Of a stretch of DNA of 64,000 nt, positions 34,874-43,155 are shown piece after piece. The position numbers and the translations under genes were made by a program. Source of the stretch: DATKJS01 sp050015275 (GTDB lineage: Bacteria > Acidobacteriota > Aminicenantia > Aminicenantales > Saccharicenantaceae); the NCBI GenBank assembly GCA_050015275.1, contig JBEKBS010000002.1:96211-160210 (forward strand), written 5' to 3'. Below the pieces are notes generated by a model. That model searched no databases, was not told where the DNA came from, and saw nothing but the letters and a program-made list of their open reading frames with translations. Within the stretch, counting starts at the first letter, position 1; each line of letters starts with the position of its first letter.

Positions 34874-36931
34874 CTATTTCCCCGTTTTCAGGAACTTTCC
34901 GTACCAGGCGAGATAGCGCTCGTACCGGTCGCGCGCGTAGCTCGGCATCGAGATGCCGTGGAACTGGCCCGGGTAAACGACCAGCTGGGTCTCGACGCCG
35001 AGGCTTTTCAGGGCCTGGTACATCTGTTCCCCGCCGATGATCGGGACGTTGAAGTCCTTATCGCCGCCCATGAAGAGGGTCGGGGTCTTGATGCGATTGG
35101 CATGGAAAAAGGGATAAGATATTTTCAGCCAGAGATCCGTGGCCTTCCAGGGAACGCCGATCTCCTGTTCGTACTGGCGGATGTACTGGTCGTTCCCGTA
35201 CATCGAGAGCTGCAGGGCGCTTCCCGCCCCGCTGATCGCGGCCTTGAAGCGGCCGTCGGTGGCGATCGTGTAGTCGGTCAGGATCCCGCCGTAGCTCCAG
35301 CCGCCGATGCCGAGCCGGCCGGGGTCGGCGATCCCCGCGGCTACCGCCGCGTCGACGGCCCCGAGGAGGTCGATGACCTCCCTGTGGCCCCAATCGGCGA
35401 AGATGGCCTTCTGGAACGCGGCCCCCCGGCCCGAGCTGCCTCGATAGTTGACCACCAGCACGACGTAGCCGTTCGCGGCGAAGATTTCGCGCTCGAAACT
35501 GAAGCTGTGTTCGTCCTGGCCGTTAGGCCCGCCGTGGATGCGGAGAAGCGTCGGATAGCGCCGGCCGGGCGTGAGGGACGCCGGCTTGACGATGAGGCCG
35601 TTGACGACCGTCCCATCCTTGCTCTTCGAGGTGAAATCCTCCGTCGTCGCGAGCTCGAGCTCCGCCAATAGACCGTCATTCTGATGGGTCAGCCGCCGGC
35701 GCGCGCCGCCTTCGAGAACATTGACCTCGGGCATCTCCGTCGCGGTCCCGGCGAGCAGGGTGATCGCGCCGTCGGGACCGAGCGAGATGTTCGAGACGGT
35801 GCGGCGGCCCGAGGTCAGCTTCTCGACAGAGCCCCCCGAGGCCGCGGTCCGGCCCACATAGACGACGCGGTCGTCGGCAACCAGGAAGAGCAGGCTTTTC
35901 CCGTCCGGCGTCCAGAGAATCGGGCCCGAGACACTGCGGTCAAGCGCCTCCGTCAGGATCTTCGGAGGTCCGCCCGCCGCCGGGACGACGACCAGTCTGT
36001 TGAGGTTGTAGGCCGAAAAGCGGGGCTCGTCGCCGCGGAGGAAGGCGATCCACTGACCGTCCGGGCTCCAGGCGGGGTGCCCGCCGTCAGGCCCTTCGTA
36101 GGTCGTCAGACGTCGCGGCTCGGCGCCGGGCTTCGCTTCGACCACGAAGATTTTGGAGTCGGGGGCGCGGTCCGGGTCGGGCCCCCTCTCGCTGAGGAAC
36201 GCGATCCGGCCGCCGTCGGGTGACCAAGCCGGCGATGTATCGTCGAAGGGCCCGGTCGTGAGCGGCTCGGCCTTCCGGGAGGTTACGTCGAAAAGCCACA
36301 AGTGCGAGTAGAGCCTCATGAGATAGCCGGACCGGTCCTGCTTGAAATGATAGCGGTCGATGACGATGGGCGGCTTCGTTTTCCGCTTCCAGCCCTCCAT
36401 TTTCTCAGGCTCGTCGGCCGGGTCCTGGTCGCTCGAGACGATGACCAGGCGCCGGCCGTCCGGCGACCAGGCATAGTCGTTGACGCCACCCTTGATGTCC
36501 GTGAGCTTCTGGGCCTCACCGCCCCTCCTGTCGAGCAGCCAGACCTGGGCGCCCAGCTTTTTCTCCTCCTCGGTCCCGCGCGAGGCGAGAAAGGCCAGGA
36601 AGCGCCCGTCCGGGCTCCAGCGGGGCGCACTTTCGCTGTCCGGGCTGGAAGTCAGGCGGACCTGCTCGGCGCCGTCCCAGCTCGCCATCCAAAGGTCGCT
36701 ATCGCGCCCGTCCTTGTCGATGTCCGTCGTACCGACGGTGTAGGCGACCCATTTCCCGTCGGGCGAACGTTGGGGGTCCCCGACGCTGCGGATCTTGGCG
36801 AGGTCGTCGAGCGAGATCGGGCGCTTGACCGGCCCGGCCCAAGCGAGGGGGGCGGCCGCCGTGGCCGCGACCGTCGCCAAAACGAGGAACAGAAAAACCC
36901 TGGAGCCGCGGTGATCACTGACGTGGCACAT
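34874..36931 (-). CDS. S9 prolyl-oligopeptidase family peptidase (acylaminoacyl-peptidase type)
   Basis: A 685-residue secreted peptidase: signal peptide (about 1-32), WSPDG-type beta-propeller (about 40-420), and an alpha/beta hydrolase with S546 in GGWSYGG, D626 in GGDKDFNVP and H658 in QFHGIS. It lacks the DPP-IV double-Glu motif, so it resembles S9C acylaminoacyl or oligopeptidases. The ATG at 36931 lies 7 nt after a TATAAG box; longer starts (36952, 36994) fall in or before the promoter, so the mRNA is predicted to be leaderless. Complements the DPP-IV at 19.2 kb in peptide scavenging. Confidence 0.9.
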   Translation of the reverse strand: MCHVSDHRGSRVFLFLVLATVAATAAAPLAWAGPVKRPISLDDLAKIRSVGDPQRSPDGKWVAYTVGTTDIDKDGRDSDLWMASWDGAEQVRLTSSPDSESAPRWSPDGRFLAFLASRGTEEEKKLGAQVWLLDRRGGEAQKLTDIKGGVNDYAWSPDGRRLVIVSSDQDPADEPEKMEGWKRKTKPPIVIDRYHFKQDRSGYLMRLYSHLWLFDVTSRKAEPLTTGPFDDTSPAWSPDGGRIAFLSERGPDPDRAPDSKIFVVEAKPGAEPRRLTTYEGPDGGHPAWSPDGQWIAFLRGDEPRFSAYNLNRLVVVPAAGGPPKILTEALDRSVSGPILWTPDGKSLLFLVADDRVVYVGRTAASGGSVEKLTSGRRTVSNISLGPDGAITLLAGTATEMPEVNVLEGGARRRLTHQNDGLLAELELATTEDFTSKSKDGTVVNGLIVKPASLTPGRRYPTLLRIHGGPNGQDEHSFSFEREIFAANGYVVLVVNYRGSSGRGAAFQKAIFADWGHREVIDLLGAVDAAVAAGIADPGRLGIGGWSYGGILTDYTIATDGRFKAAISGAGSALQLSMYGNDQYIRQYEQEIGVPWKATDLWLKISYPFFHANRIKTPTLFMGGDKDFNVPIIGGEQMYQALKSLGVETQLVVYPGQFHGISMPSYARDRYERYLAWYGKFLKTGK

Positions 36932-36938
36932 GGAACGA

Positions 36939-36967
36939 CTTATATCGTCCATCCGCCGGGCTGTCAA
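36939..36967 (-). promoter_or_regulatory. Sigma70 promoter giving a leaderless mRNA (S9 peptidase)
   Basis: On the minus strand, a perfect TTGACA (36962-36967), a 17-bp spacer and TATAAG (36939-36944), then 7 nt to the ATG at 36931. Confidence 0.75.
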
Positions 36968-37055
36968 GGCCGGGCCGGGCCGGTTGGCGACCATGACAGG
37001 AGGCTCCGGCCGCCGGCTCTCTCGGGAGGTCCCCGCCGCCCGCCGGGAGCGCGGC

Positions 37056-37084
37056 TTGACTTTCGACCCTGGTCGAGATATAAA
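37056..37084 (+). promoter_or_regulatory. Sigma70 promoter with a long leader
   Basis: TTGACT (37056-37061), a 17-bp spacer and TATAAA (37079-37084). The leader to the GTG at 37207 would be about 116 nt. It contains AGGAGG (37098-37103) and a 21-codon frame from TTG 37111 to TGA 37176. Confidence 0.65.
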
Positions 37085-37206
37085 AAAACCAACCCGCAGG
37101 AGGTTGCCGTTTGCTAGGCAGGATTCTTGTCCGTCGGCCGCGGCTCTTCGAGGCCCTCCCGCGCGGGGGCGAATGAAAGCATCCCAATCCGAAAAGGAGG
37201 ATTCGC

Positions 37207-37971
37207 GTGCGCATGAAAAAATCCTTGAGTGTTCTTGCCGTCCTGGCCGTCTTCTGTTTTGCCCTGGGGGCCGTTCCCGCCCGGGCCGATGTTTACATGA
37301 AGCAGAAAACCCACACAGGGTCCTTCACGGCCATGGGAAAGAGCCAACCGGAGAAGGATGAGAACGTTGTCTATTGGCTCGGAGAGAACAGGGTCCTGGT
37401 GGCCCACGACGGCGGGAGATCGACCCTTTTCCTCGCCGACAAGGGCTTCCTGTACATGATCGACCACAACAAGAGGACGTACGCGGAAATGCCCTTGGAC
37501 ATCGGCAAGGCGATGGACGAATCGCCCGCCGCTCAGGGCCTAGAGGGTAAGAACGTCCCGGGCTTCATGAAAGGGATGATGGGCGGGATCACCGTGAAGG
37601 TGACCGAGACCGACGAAACGAAAAAGCTCGGGAGCTGGAGCTGCCGCAAGTACCTCATCGACATGAAGATGCCCATGGGGGAGACGACCTCCGAGGCCTG
37701 GGCGACCGAGGACCTCAAGATCGACACCAAGCTCTACCTCACGGCCGCCAACGCGATGATGGCCCGCCAGCCGGGCTTTAAGGACATCATCAAGGAGATG
37801 CAGAAGATCAAGGGCGTCGTCGCCTATCAGACGACGACCGCCAACGTGATGGGCTCGAGCGTCGTGACGACCATGGAGCTCCTTGAATGCGACAACAAGA
37901 CGGCCCCGGCCGGGAGTTACGAGGTGCCCGCGGGATATACCAAAGTCAAGGGGATGAGGGGGATGAATTAA
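37207..37971 (+). CDS. Exported DUF4412-like protein
   Basis: A 254-residue protein with a clear signal peptide (cleavage near ARA, about residue 27). The body resembles DUF4412-type proteins: a beta-rich N-terminal half reading out KxH(T)GxF... and a later region with MGGITVKVTET, SWSCRKYLIDM and a C-terminal SYEVPAGYTK. A methionine-rich stretch (GFMKGMMGG) lies in the middle. Function unknown, probably a periplasmic ligand-binding or envelope protein. The GTG at 37207 is 6 nt after AAGGAGG; ATG 37213 is the alternative. Confidence 0.7.
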   Translation: MRMKKSLSVLAVLAVFCFALGAVPARADVYMKQKTHTGSFTAMGKSQPEKDENVVYWLGENRVLVAHDGGRSTLFLADKGFLYMIDHNKRTYAEMPLDIGKAMDESPAAQGLEGKNVPGFMKGMMGGITVKVTETDETKKLGSWSCRKYLIDMKMPMGETTSEAWATEDLKIDTKLYLTAANAMMARQPGFKDIIKEMQKIKGVVAYQTTTANVMGSSVVTTMELLECDNKTAPAGSYEVPAGYTKVKGMRGMN

Positions 37972-38085
37972 CGCCGGGGAGGAAGTCCCGGCGCCGGCTG
38001 CTGCCCGGCCACCGGCGACCGGGGATCGATGGACCTTTCCCATTCCGGCCGGAGCGTGAACGAATGCCGGGCACGGGGGTGCGCG

Positions 38086-38523
38086 ATGCTTTATTTCGCT
38101 TACGGTTCGAACATGAACCATGCCCAGATGAAGGAGAGGTGCCCCGGCGGCCGTTTCCTGAAGCCTGCCATTTTCGAAGGCCATCGGTTCGTCTATGACG
38201 GATATTCCGAAACACGACAGGGAGCGACGGCCAATTTCGTGACATCCGGGACCGAGGCCGTCCGGGGGGGCCTCTTCGAGATCACCGAGAAAGACAAGCT
38301 GTCCTTGGACTCGTTCGAAGGCTATCCCGCCGCCTACGGCCGGACGGACATCGAAGTGAAGGACGCGGAAGGGAAGCTCTTCCGGGCGATGGCCTATTTC
38401 CGGACCGGCCGGGCCCTCGGCAAGCCCCATCCCGACTACGAGAGGGTCGTCGTCGACGGGGCGAGGGACTGCAAGCTCCCCGAGGAGTACGTCGAAAAGT
38501 ACCTGAGGGTCATCCGGCTGTAA
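38086..38523 (+). CDS. Gamma-glutamylcyclotransferase-like protein
   Basis: A 145-residue GGCT-fold (BtrG/AIG2-like) protein: N-terminal LYFAYGSNMNHAQM (the YGSN substrate loop), and DSFEGYPAAYGR, where the Glu is the expected catalytic acid/base. C-terminal sequences fit the family. Such enzymes release 5-oxoproline from gamma-glutamyl amines or amino acids. The start at 38086 is the only one giving the YGSN motif near the N terminus; the upstream extension lacks similarity. Confidence 0.85.
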   Translation: MLYFAYGSNMNHAQMKERCPGGRFLKPAIFEGHRFVYDGYSETRQGATANFVTSGTEAVRGGLFEITEKDKLSLDSFEGYPAAYGRTDIEVKDAEGKLFRAMAYFRTGRALGKPHPDYERVVVDGARDCKLPEEYVEKYLRVIRL

Positions 38524-38570
38524 CCAGGGGCAGATCCCGTTACGACCGGGACGGGGGGCGGCCCGGTATC

Positions 38571-38610
38571 TTGACGCTCTCTTGACAACTTCTTGACGGA
38601 AAGCTGACAA
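38571..38610 (+). promoter_or_regulatory. Four 11-bp-phased direct repeats (PhoB/OmpR-like box)
   Basis: TTGAC begins at 38571, 38582 and 38593, and CTGAC at 38604, each exactly 11 bp apart. This is the spacing of Pho-box-type direct repeats bound by PhoB/OmpR-family regulators. It lies about 85-120 bp before the lipoprotein gene at 38695. Confidence 0.5.
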
Positions 38611-38694
38611 CTTTCCTGCCCCGTTGGCCGATATTCAGGGCGGACGACGGGACGCGGGCATATCCGTCGGACATCTCCCGGAAGGAGGGGGCCG

Positions 38695-40437
38695 ATGGCG
38701 AGGAAGATCACGGCTCTGATCGAGCTGCTGGTTTTTTCCGTGTTCACGACGTCCTGCGCCTATCATATCCAGCAGAAGAAGATCGCCTATGTGGCCGATA
38801 GCGGGTCGGGGACCAAGATCCTGGCGGTCCAGACGAAGGCACGGGAATACATCGAGTTCGGCGAGAAACGCCCGGCCCGGCTCGCTCATAATACCATCGT
38901 GGGGGAAGGCCTGACGACCGTCGCGTTCAACCGCGAAGACATCGCTCTGGAAGTCGCGCCGACCCCGACGGCTCCCGGCGAGATCCAGACCAAAGACGGG
39001 AAAGATTACCGCGTTCTCACCTCAAGGCGTGATGGCGATCAGCTCATCTGTCAGGCCTACGTGCCTGTTTCCATCCCCGTTTCGGAAATCCAGCTGGCCT
39101 GGGTCAAGACCCTCAACACGGGGAAAACGATCCTGCAGGGCGTGGCCGTCGTGCTCGTCATCGGCCTGGTGATCGCCATATTGGCCGTTGACGAAGAGGC
39201 CGGCACGGACTTCTTCGGCTCTCTGGCCGAGTCCGGGCCGGAGTCGGGCGCCGTCCCTCCTCCCGTCTACAAGGATTTCTGGGAAAGCTATTTCATCGAC
39301 GCCGAGCTCCACGGCGCGGCGCCCGGCCAGGGGTTCTCGATCACGGAATGGACGGCTGTCGAGTTCGCTGCTGTATCCGGCGGCCGGGAAAAGTTCCTGA
39401 TCGGCAACGAGCTCACCGAGCCGAAGTCCATCGATGAGCTGATGGTCGTGGTCGTTGACCATCCCGACGTGTCGATAGTCATCCCGGATCTCGAGGGGAC
39501 GATGCACACAGTGGCCTTGCCGGTCAGGCCGCAAAAGGCCCACGACCAGCTCGGGAGGGACATCCTGCCGCTCGTCGAGAAGAATGACGGGCTTTTCTGG
39601 ATGAGCTCCGAAGACGAGAGAAATCCGAAGAAAAAAGAGGATCTGAGGGACGAGCTCGTGTTCGAGTTCCCCAAGCCGAAGGGGAAGGGCGCCAAACAGG
39701 CCAAGCTCATCGTCAACGCCACGAATACGATGTGGGCCTCGCACTTCGCCGGCCAGTTCCTGGGGATCCCGGGCGTGTCCCCGATCAAGACGTCCGAGCC
39801 GGCGAAAACCGGCATGTCCGGCGGGCGGGCCAGAGACTGGTACCGGGAGGAGGAATTCTACAAGCTCAGGGTCTGGGTGGAGACCAAGAACGGATGGCAA
39901 CCGCGCCAGACGATCTACGGCGGCGGGCCGTTCGTTCCCCGGGACAAGATCTCCCTCATCGACATCGGCGATGCCTCCGGCCCCACGCTCAAGATCAAGC
40001 TCATGCCGCCGGCGAATTTCTGGATGATTGACCGCTTGGCGGTGGATTACGGCAAGGACCTTCCCATCGAAGTGAGGGAGGTCGCCCCGGAGAGCGCCGC
40101 GGTTCCGGGGCTCTCGAGCGAGACGGTGCTCGGCGCGCTGGCGAGGGTCGACGGCCGGTACCTCGACGTTCCGAGCCCGGCCGACAAGGTCGAGTTGACC
40201 TACTTCCCCTCCGCGCTCAAGCCGGGCTTGACAAGATCGGTCTTCGTGCGAACCGTCAGCCGCTACGAGATCCGGCCTTCGCCCGGCGGCGGCGTGGCTG
40301 CGGAGGTCGCCTCGAGGATGACCGGAGAGCCGGGCTTTGCGGCCAGATACGCTCTCGAGGAAAACTTGAAATGGGAAACCCAGCTCCGGGCGAGGATCAG
40401 GAAGGCCCGGGGACCGGCGAGCCCTTTTGGGAATTGA
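38695..40437 (+). CDS. Hypothetical lipoprotein with an internal membrane helix
   Basis: A 580-residue protein I do not recognise. The N terminus (ALIELLVFSVFTTSC) is a lipoprotein signal with C21 as the likely lipidated residue. A hydrophobic helix follows at about 144-163 (ILQGVAVVLVIGLVIAILAV). The C-terminal 400 residues are mixed alpha/beta with no motif I can assign. GAAGGAGG precedes the ATG. The phased repeats upstream suggest regulated expression. It lies between a GGCT gene and a convergent MerR-type gene. Confidence 0.7.
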   Translation: MARKITALIELLVFSVFTTSCAYHIQQKKIAYVADSGSGTKILAVQTKAREYIEFGEKRPARLAHNTIVGEGLTTVAFNREDIALEVAPTPTAPGEIQTKDGKDYRVLTSRRDGDQLICQAYVPVSIPVSEIQLAWVKTLNTGKTILQGVAVVLVIGLVIAILAVDEEAGTDFFGSLAESGPESGAVPPPVYKDFWESYFIDAELHGAAPGQGFSITEWTAVEFAAVSGGREKFLIGNELTEPKSIDELMVVVVDHPDVSIVIPDLEGTMHTVALPVRPQKAHDQLGRDILPLVEKNDGLFWMSSEDERNPKKKEDLRDELVFEFPKPKGKGAKQAKLIVNATNTMWASHFAGQFLGIPGVSPIKTSEPAKTGMSGGRARDWYREEEFYKLRVWVETKNGWQPRQTIYGGGPFVPRDKISLIDIGDASGPTLKIKLMPPANFWMIDRLAVDYGKDLPIEVREVAPESAAVPGLSSETVLGALARVDGRYLDVPSPADKVELTYFPSALKPGLTRSVFVRTVSRYEIRPSPGGGVAAEVASRMTGEPGFAARYALEENLKWETQLRARIRKARGPASPFGN

Positions 40438-40450
40438 GGAGAGCCCGGCC

Positions 40451-41200
40451 TCACTTTTTCTTGGCGGCGGCCTGGGCCTTCTTGATGAAGTCCCAGACCT
40501 CGGGCCCGAACATCTTGTAGTCGGCCGGGACCGCGCCTGCGGTGTACGCCTGGCCGATCCTGGCCTTGAGCTGCGGATGGCTTCCGTAGGCTTCGTCGAG
40601 CAGGCCCTTCCAGCGCTTCGCCAGGGACTGGGCCACCTCGCCCGCGGGGTCGGCCGTAAGGTTCTTCTTGACTTCCTCGATGAGCTTGGCCCAGCGGCGC
40701 TGATAGGCCTCCATCATCTCGGGAGTGTACTTCTTTCCGACCTCCTGGAACTCCTTGAGCTCCGCCTCCGTGAAAAACTTCTCGTGCCACGTCTTCTTGA
40801 CGTCTTCACCCATTTGGATAACCTCCATGATCTTGATGAGCTTTTGCCTGTGGATCCGGCCCTTGGTCTCGAGCAAGGAGAGGACCTGTCCGATGGCCCG
40901 GGAGGCCTGCTTGAGCCGGTCGATCTCGTCCCTGACCGCTTCGGCCTGAATCTTCAGCGATTTCACGACCTCGTAGCCCTTCCGGTCGATGAGCTCGTGG
41001 ATCTGGCCGAGCGAGAAACCCATGAACTTCAGGGTCACGATCTGCTGGAGCTTCAGCAGGTCGGCGTCGGTGTAGACCCGGTAGCCGTTGGCCTTCTCGA
41101 AGGTGGGCTTGAGCAGGCCGATCTGGTCGTAGTAGTGGAGCGTCCGGACGGTGACTTTCGTCAGCTCGGCGAACTCCTTGACGAGGTAATTCTTCTTCAT
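40451..41200 (-). CDS. MerR-family regulator with TipAS-like effector domain
   Basis: A 249-residue protein: MerR winged helix (LVKEFAELTKVTVRTLHYYDQIGLLKP, YRVYTDADLLKLQQI), a coiled-coil dimer helix (about 75-120), and a C-terminal helical TipAS domain (about 140-245) with EFQEVGKKYTPEM. TipA-type proteins bind hydrophobic drugs such as thiopeptides and activate their own promoters. The gene's own promoter has the long 19-bp MerR spacer with a palindrome inside it, so autoregulation is likely. GAGGAC precedes the ATG. Confidence 0.9.
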   Translation of the reverse strand: MKKNYLVKEFAELTKVTVRTLHYYDQIGLLKPTFEKANGYRVYTDADLLKLQQIVTLKFMGFSLGQIHELIDRKGYEVVKSLKIQAEAVRDEIDRLKQASRAIGQVLSLLETKGRIHRQKLIKIMEVIQMGEDVKKTWHEKFFTEAELKEFQEVGKKYTPEMMEAYQRRWAKLIEEVKKNLTADPAGEVAQSLAKRWKGLLDEAYGSHPQLKARIGQAYTAGAVPADYKMFGPEVWDFIKKAQAAAKKK

Positions 41201-41218
41201 GGCCCTGTCCTCGGCACC

Positions 41219-41249
41219 ATTATCAACTATGACGTAACGTCAGAGTCAA
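41219..41249 (-). promoter_or_regulatory. MerR-type promoter and operator
   Basis: On the minus strand, TTGACT (41244-41249), a 19-bp spacer and GATAAT (41219-41224). The spacer holds the perfect palindrome TGACGTAACGTCA (41230-41242). This is the classic geometry of MerR-activated promoters. Confidence 0.8.
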
Positions 41250-41355
41250 GCTTTTTTGAAAAATATTCGGCAAAGGAATAGGCAGGGTCCCGGAAGGTCT
41301 CAGCTAGTGGAGGAGAAAGGAAATTAATGTCGTTCTTCCCCATTTGGGAGTCCCG

Positions 41356-41385
41356 TTGACATCGCCGAAAAGCCTTGGTTATAAT
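41356..41385 (+). promoter_or_regulatory. Consensus sigma70 promoter for the sigma54 regulator
   Basis: Perfect TTGACA (41356-41361) and TATAAT (41380-41385) with an 18-bp spacer. Downstream, AGGGGAA (41398-41404) and TTCCCCT (41413-41419) form a hairpin that overlaps the GAGGAGG in the leader. Confidence 0.8.
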
Positions 41386-41435
41386 CTTGCCGCGAGGAGG
41401 GGAAGGGCTCGATTCCCCTGCCGGCAATCTTCGAT

Positions 41436-42845
41436 ATGGCCAACATCCTGATCATCGACGACGATCGCCTGGTCCAGGACTCCCTCCGCCAGGTCATGCA
41501 GAAAATGGGCCACGCGGCTTCAGCCGCCTCGACCGTCAGCGAAGCCCGCAAGAAGATCCGTTCGGATGTCTTCGATATCGTCTTTTGCGATGTCCGGATG
41601 CCGGACGGGTCCGGCCTCGACCTCCTGCCGGAGATCCGGGCCGGCTCTCCCGCCCCAGAGGTCATCATCATCACGGGTTACGGGGATCCCGACGGGGCCG
41701 AACTGGCCATCAAGAAGGGGGCTTGGGACTATGTCGAAAAGCCCCTCTCCGTCAAAGACGTCATGCTCTCCATCGACCGGGCCCTTCAGTACCGGGACAA
41801 GAAACAGGCGGCCGTGACGTCTGTGGCCCTGAAAACAGAAGGGATCGTCGGCCGCAGCCCGAAGCTCCAGCCTTGCCTGGACACGCTCGCCCAGGCGGCC
41901 TCGAGCGACGCCAACGTGCTCATCACGGGAGAAACCGGGACCGGCAAAGAGCTTTTCGCCTGGGCCATCCACAGGAACAGCGCCCGGGCCGGCCAGAGCT
42001 TCGTGGTCGTGGACTGCGCCGCCCTTCCGGAAACCCTGGTGGAAAGCACGCTCTTCGGCCATGTCCGCGGGGCCTTCACGGGTGCCGACAAACCCAAGGA
42101 GGGCCTGGTCAAGCAGGCCGACGGCGGGACCCTGTTCCTGGACGAGATCGGCGAACTTCCGGTCTCCATCCAGAAGGCTTTCCTGCGCGTTCTCCAGGAA
42201 CGGCGGTTCCGGCCCGTCGGCGGGGGCCAGGAGGTCACGAGCGACTTCCGGCTCATCGCCGCCACGAACCGCCGCCTCGAGACGGAGATCAGGTCCGGCG
42301 CCTTCCGCGAAGACCTCCTCTTCAGGATCCGGACGCTCGTCCTTGACCTGCCTCCCTTGCGCGACATGAAGGAGGACATCAAGGACCTGGCCCTGTTCTA
42401 CGTGGTCAAGTTCTGCGAGCAATACGGCGTCCCCATGAAGACCTTCTCGCCGGAATTCCATGATGTCCTGATGGCTTATAACTGGCCCGGGAACGTCAGG
42501 GAGCTGATCCAGGCGCTCGAAAAGGCCGTCGTGAGCGCCAAAGACGAGCCCATCCTTTTTCCCAAGCACCTTCCCGAACATATCCGGATCCATCTGGCCC
42601 GGGCGGCGGTCCTTCAACGGAGGACCCCCGGGCCGAGCCTCGGAGCGGTTCCCGACGCGGCGGAAGTGCCCGTCAACCTGAAGGACCATAGAGAAGCAAG
42701 CTTGGCCAGGGTGGAAAAAGATTACCTGAGGTCGCTGATGGAGAGGACCAACGGGAACGTCGGTGAGGCCTGCCGGGTCTCCGGGCTTTCCCGGTCCCGC
42801 CTTTACACCCTGCTGAAGAAATACGGGCTCTCGCCCTCCGGCTGA
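41436..42845 (+). CDS. NtrC-family sigma54-dependent response regulator
   Basis: A 469-residue protein. Receiver domain 1-120 with phosphoacceptor D52 in FCDVRMP. AAA+ domain about 135-375: Walker A GETGTGKE (165-172), the sigma54-contact loop GAFTGA (212-217), Walker B TLFLDEIGEL and an arginine-finger region. The C-terminal Fis-type HTH (about 420-465) reads NGNVGEACRVSGLSRSRLYTLLKKYG. All parts needed to activate sigma54 RNA polymerase are intact. The GAGGAGG is unusually far from the ATG, with a hairpin between. Three nearby genes carry candidate sigma54 promoters, and the adjacent hybrid kinase is its probable partner. Confidence 0.95.
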   Translation: MANILIIDDDRLVQDSLRQVMQKMGHAASAASTVSEARKKIRSDVFDIVFCDVRMPDGSGLDLLPEIRAGSPAPEVIIITGYGDPDGAELAIKKGAWDYVEKPLSVKDVMLSIDRALQYRDKKQAAVTSVALKTEGIVGRSPKLQPCLDTLAQAASSDANVLITGETGTGKELFAWAIHRNSARAGQSFVVVDCAALPETLVESTLFGHVRGAFTGADKPKEGLVKQADGGTLFLDEIGELPVSIQKAFLRVLQERRFRPVGGGQEVTSDFRLIAATNRRLETEIRSGAFREDLLFRIRTLVLDLPPLRDMKEDIKDLALFYVVKFCEQYGVPMKTFSPEFHDVLMAYNWPGNVRELIQALEKAVVSAKDEPILFPKHLPEHIRIHLARAAVLQRRTPGPSLGAVPDAAEVPVNLKDHREASLARVEKDYLRSLMERTNGNVGEACRVSGLSRSRLYTLLKKYGLSPSG

Positions 42846-42894
42846 ACTGCGGTGACCGTCTTCGGCAGCTGGACGAGACCTGGGCTTTCCGGCC

Positions 42895-42921
42895 GTCCTG
42901 TCCTGCCGGGCAGAACGGGAC
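42895..42921 (+). promoter_or_regulatory. Candidate enhancer upstream of the hybrid kinase
   Basis: Contains TCCTGCCGG (42901-42909) within a GTCC...GGGAC dyad, 108 bp upstream of the -24 element at 43009. The same core occurs before 46568 and 47906. Confidence 0.5.
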
Positions 42922-43008
42922 CTCCACCCGACGTTATCTTTCCCGCCGCCACGAGGGCCTTTCGGGCCCGATACCGAGGAGAAAAGGCCGGCTTCAGGCC
43001 TGGGAAAC

Positions 43009-43026
43009 TTGGCATGTTTCTTGGAT
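43009..43026 (+). promoter_or_regulatory. Candidate sigma54 promoter, site 1
   Basis: TTGGCATGTTTCTTGGAT: the -24 GG and the -12 G are 12 bp apart, as in TGGCAC-N5-TTGC promoters, but the -12 base after G is G, not C. An 18-bp run here (43006-43023) is identical to one at 47903-47920. Expected transcript start near 43036. Confidence 0.6.
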
Positions 43027-43155
43027 GATAAGATCCTGTGAGAAGTTGGGGAGGGCCGCGGACGAGGGCCATAAGCCTGCTTGTTGACGTGCCGGCGCCC
43101 CGCGAAACGGCATCAGAACCACGTGGGTCGCACCCTTGACCGGGGAGGCACCGCC

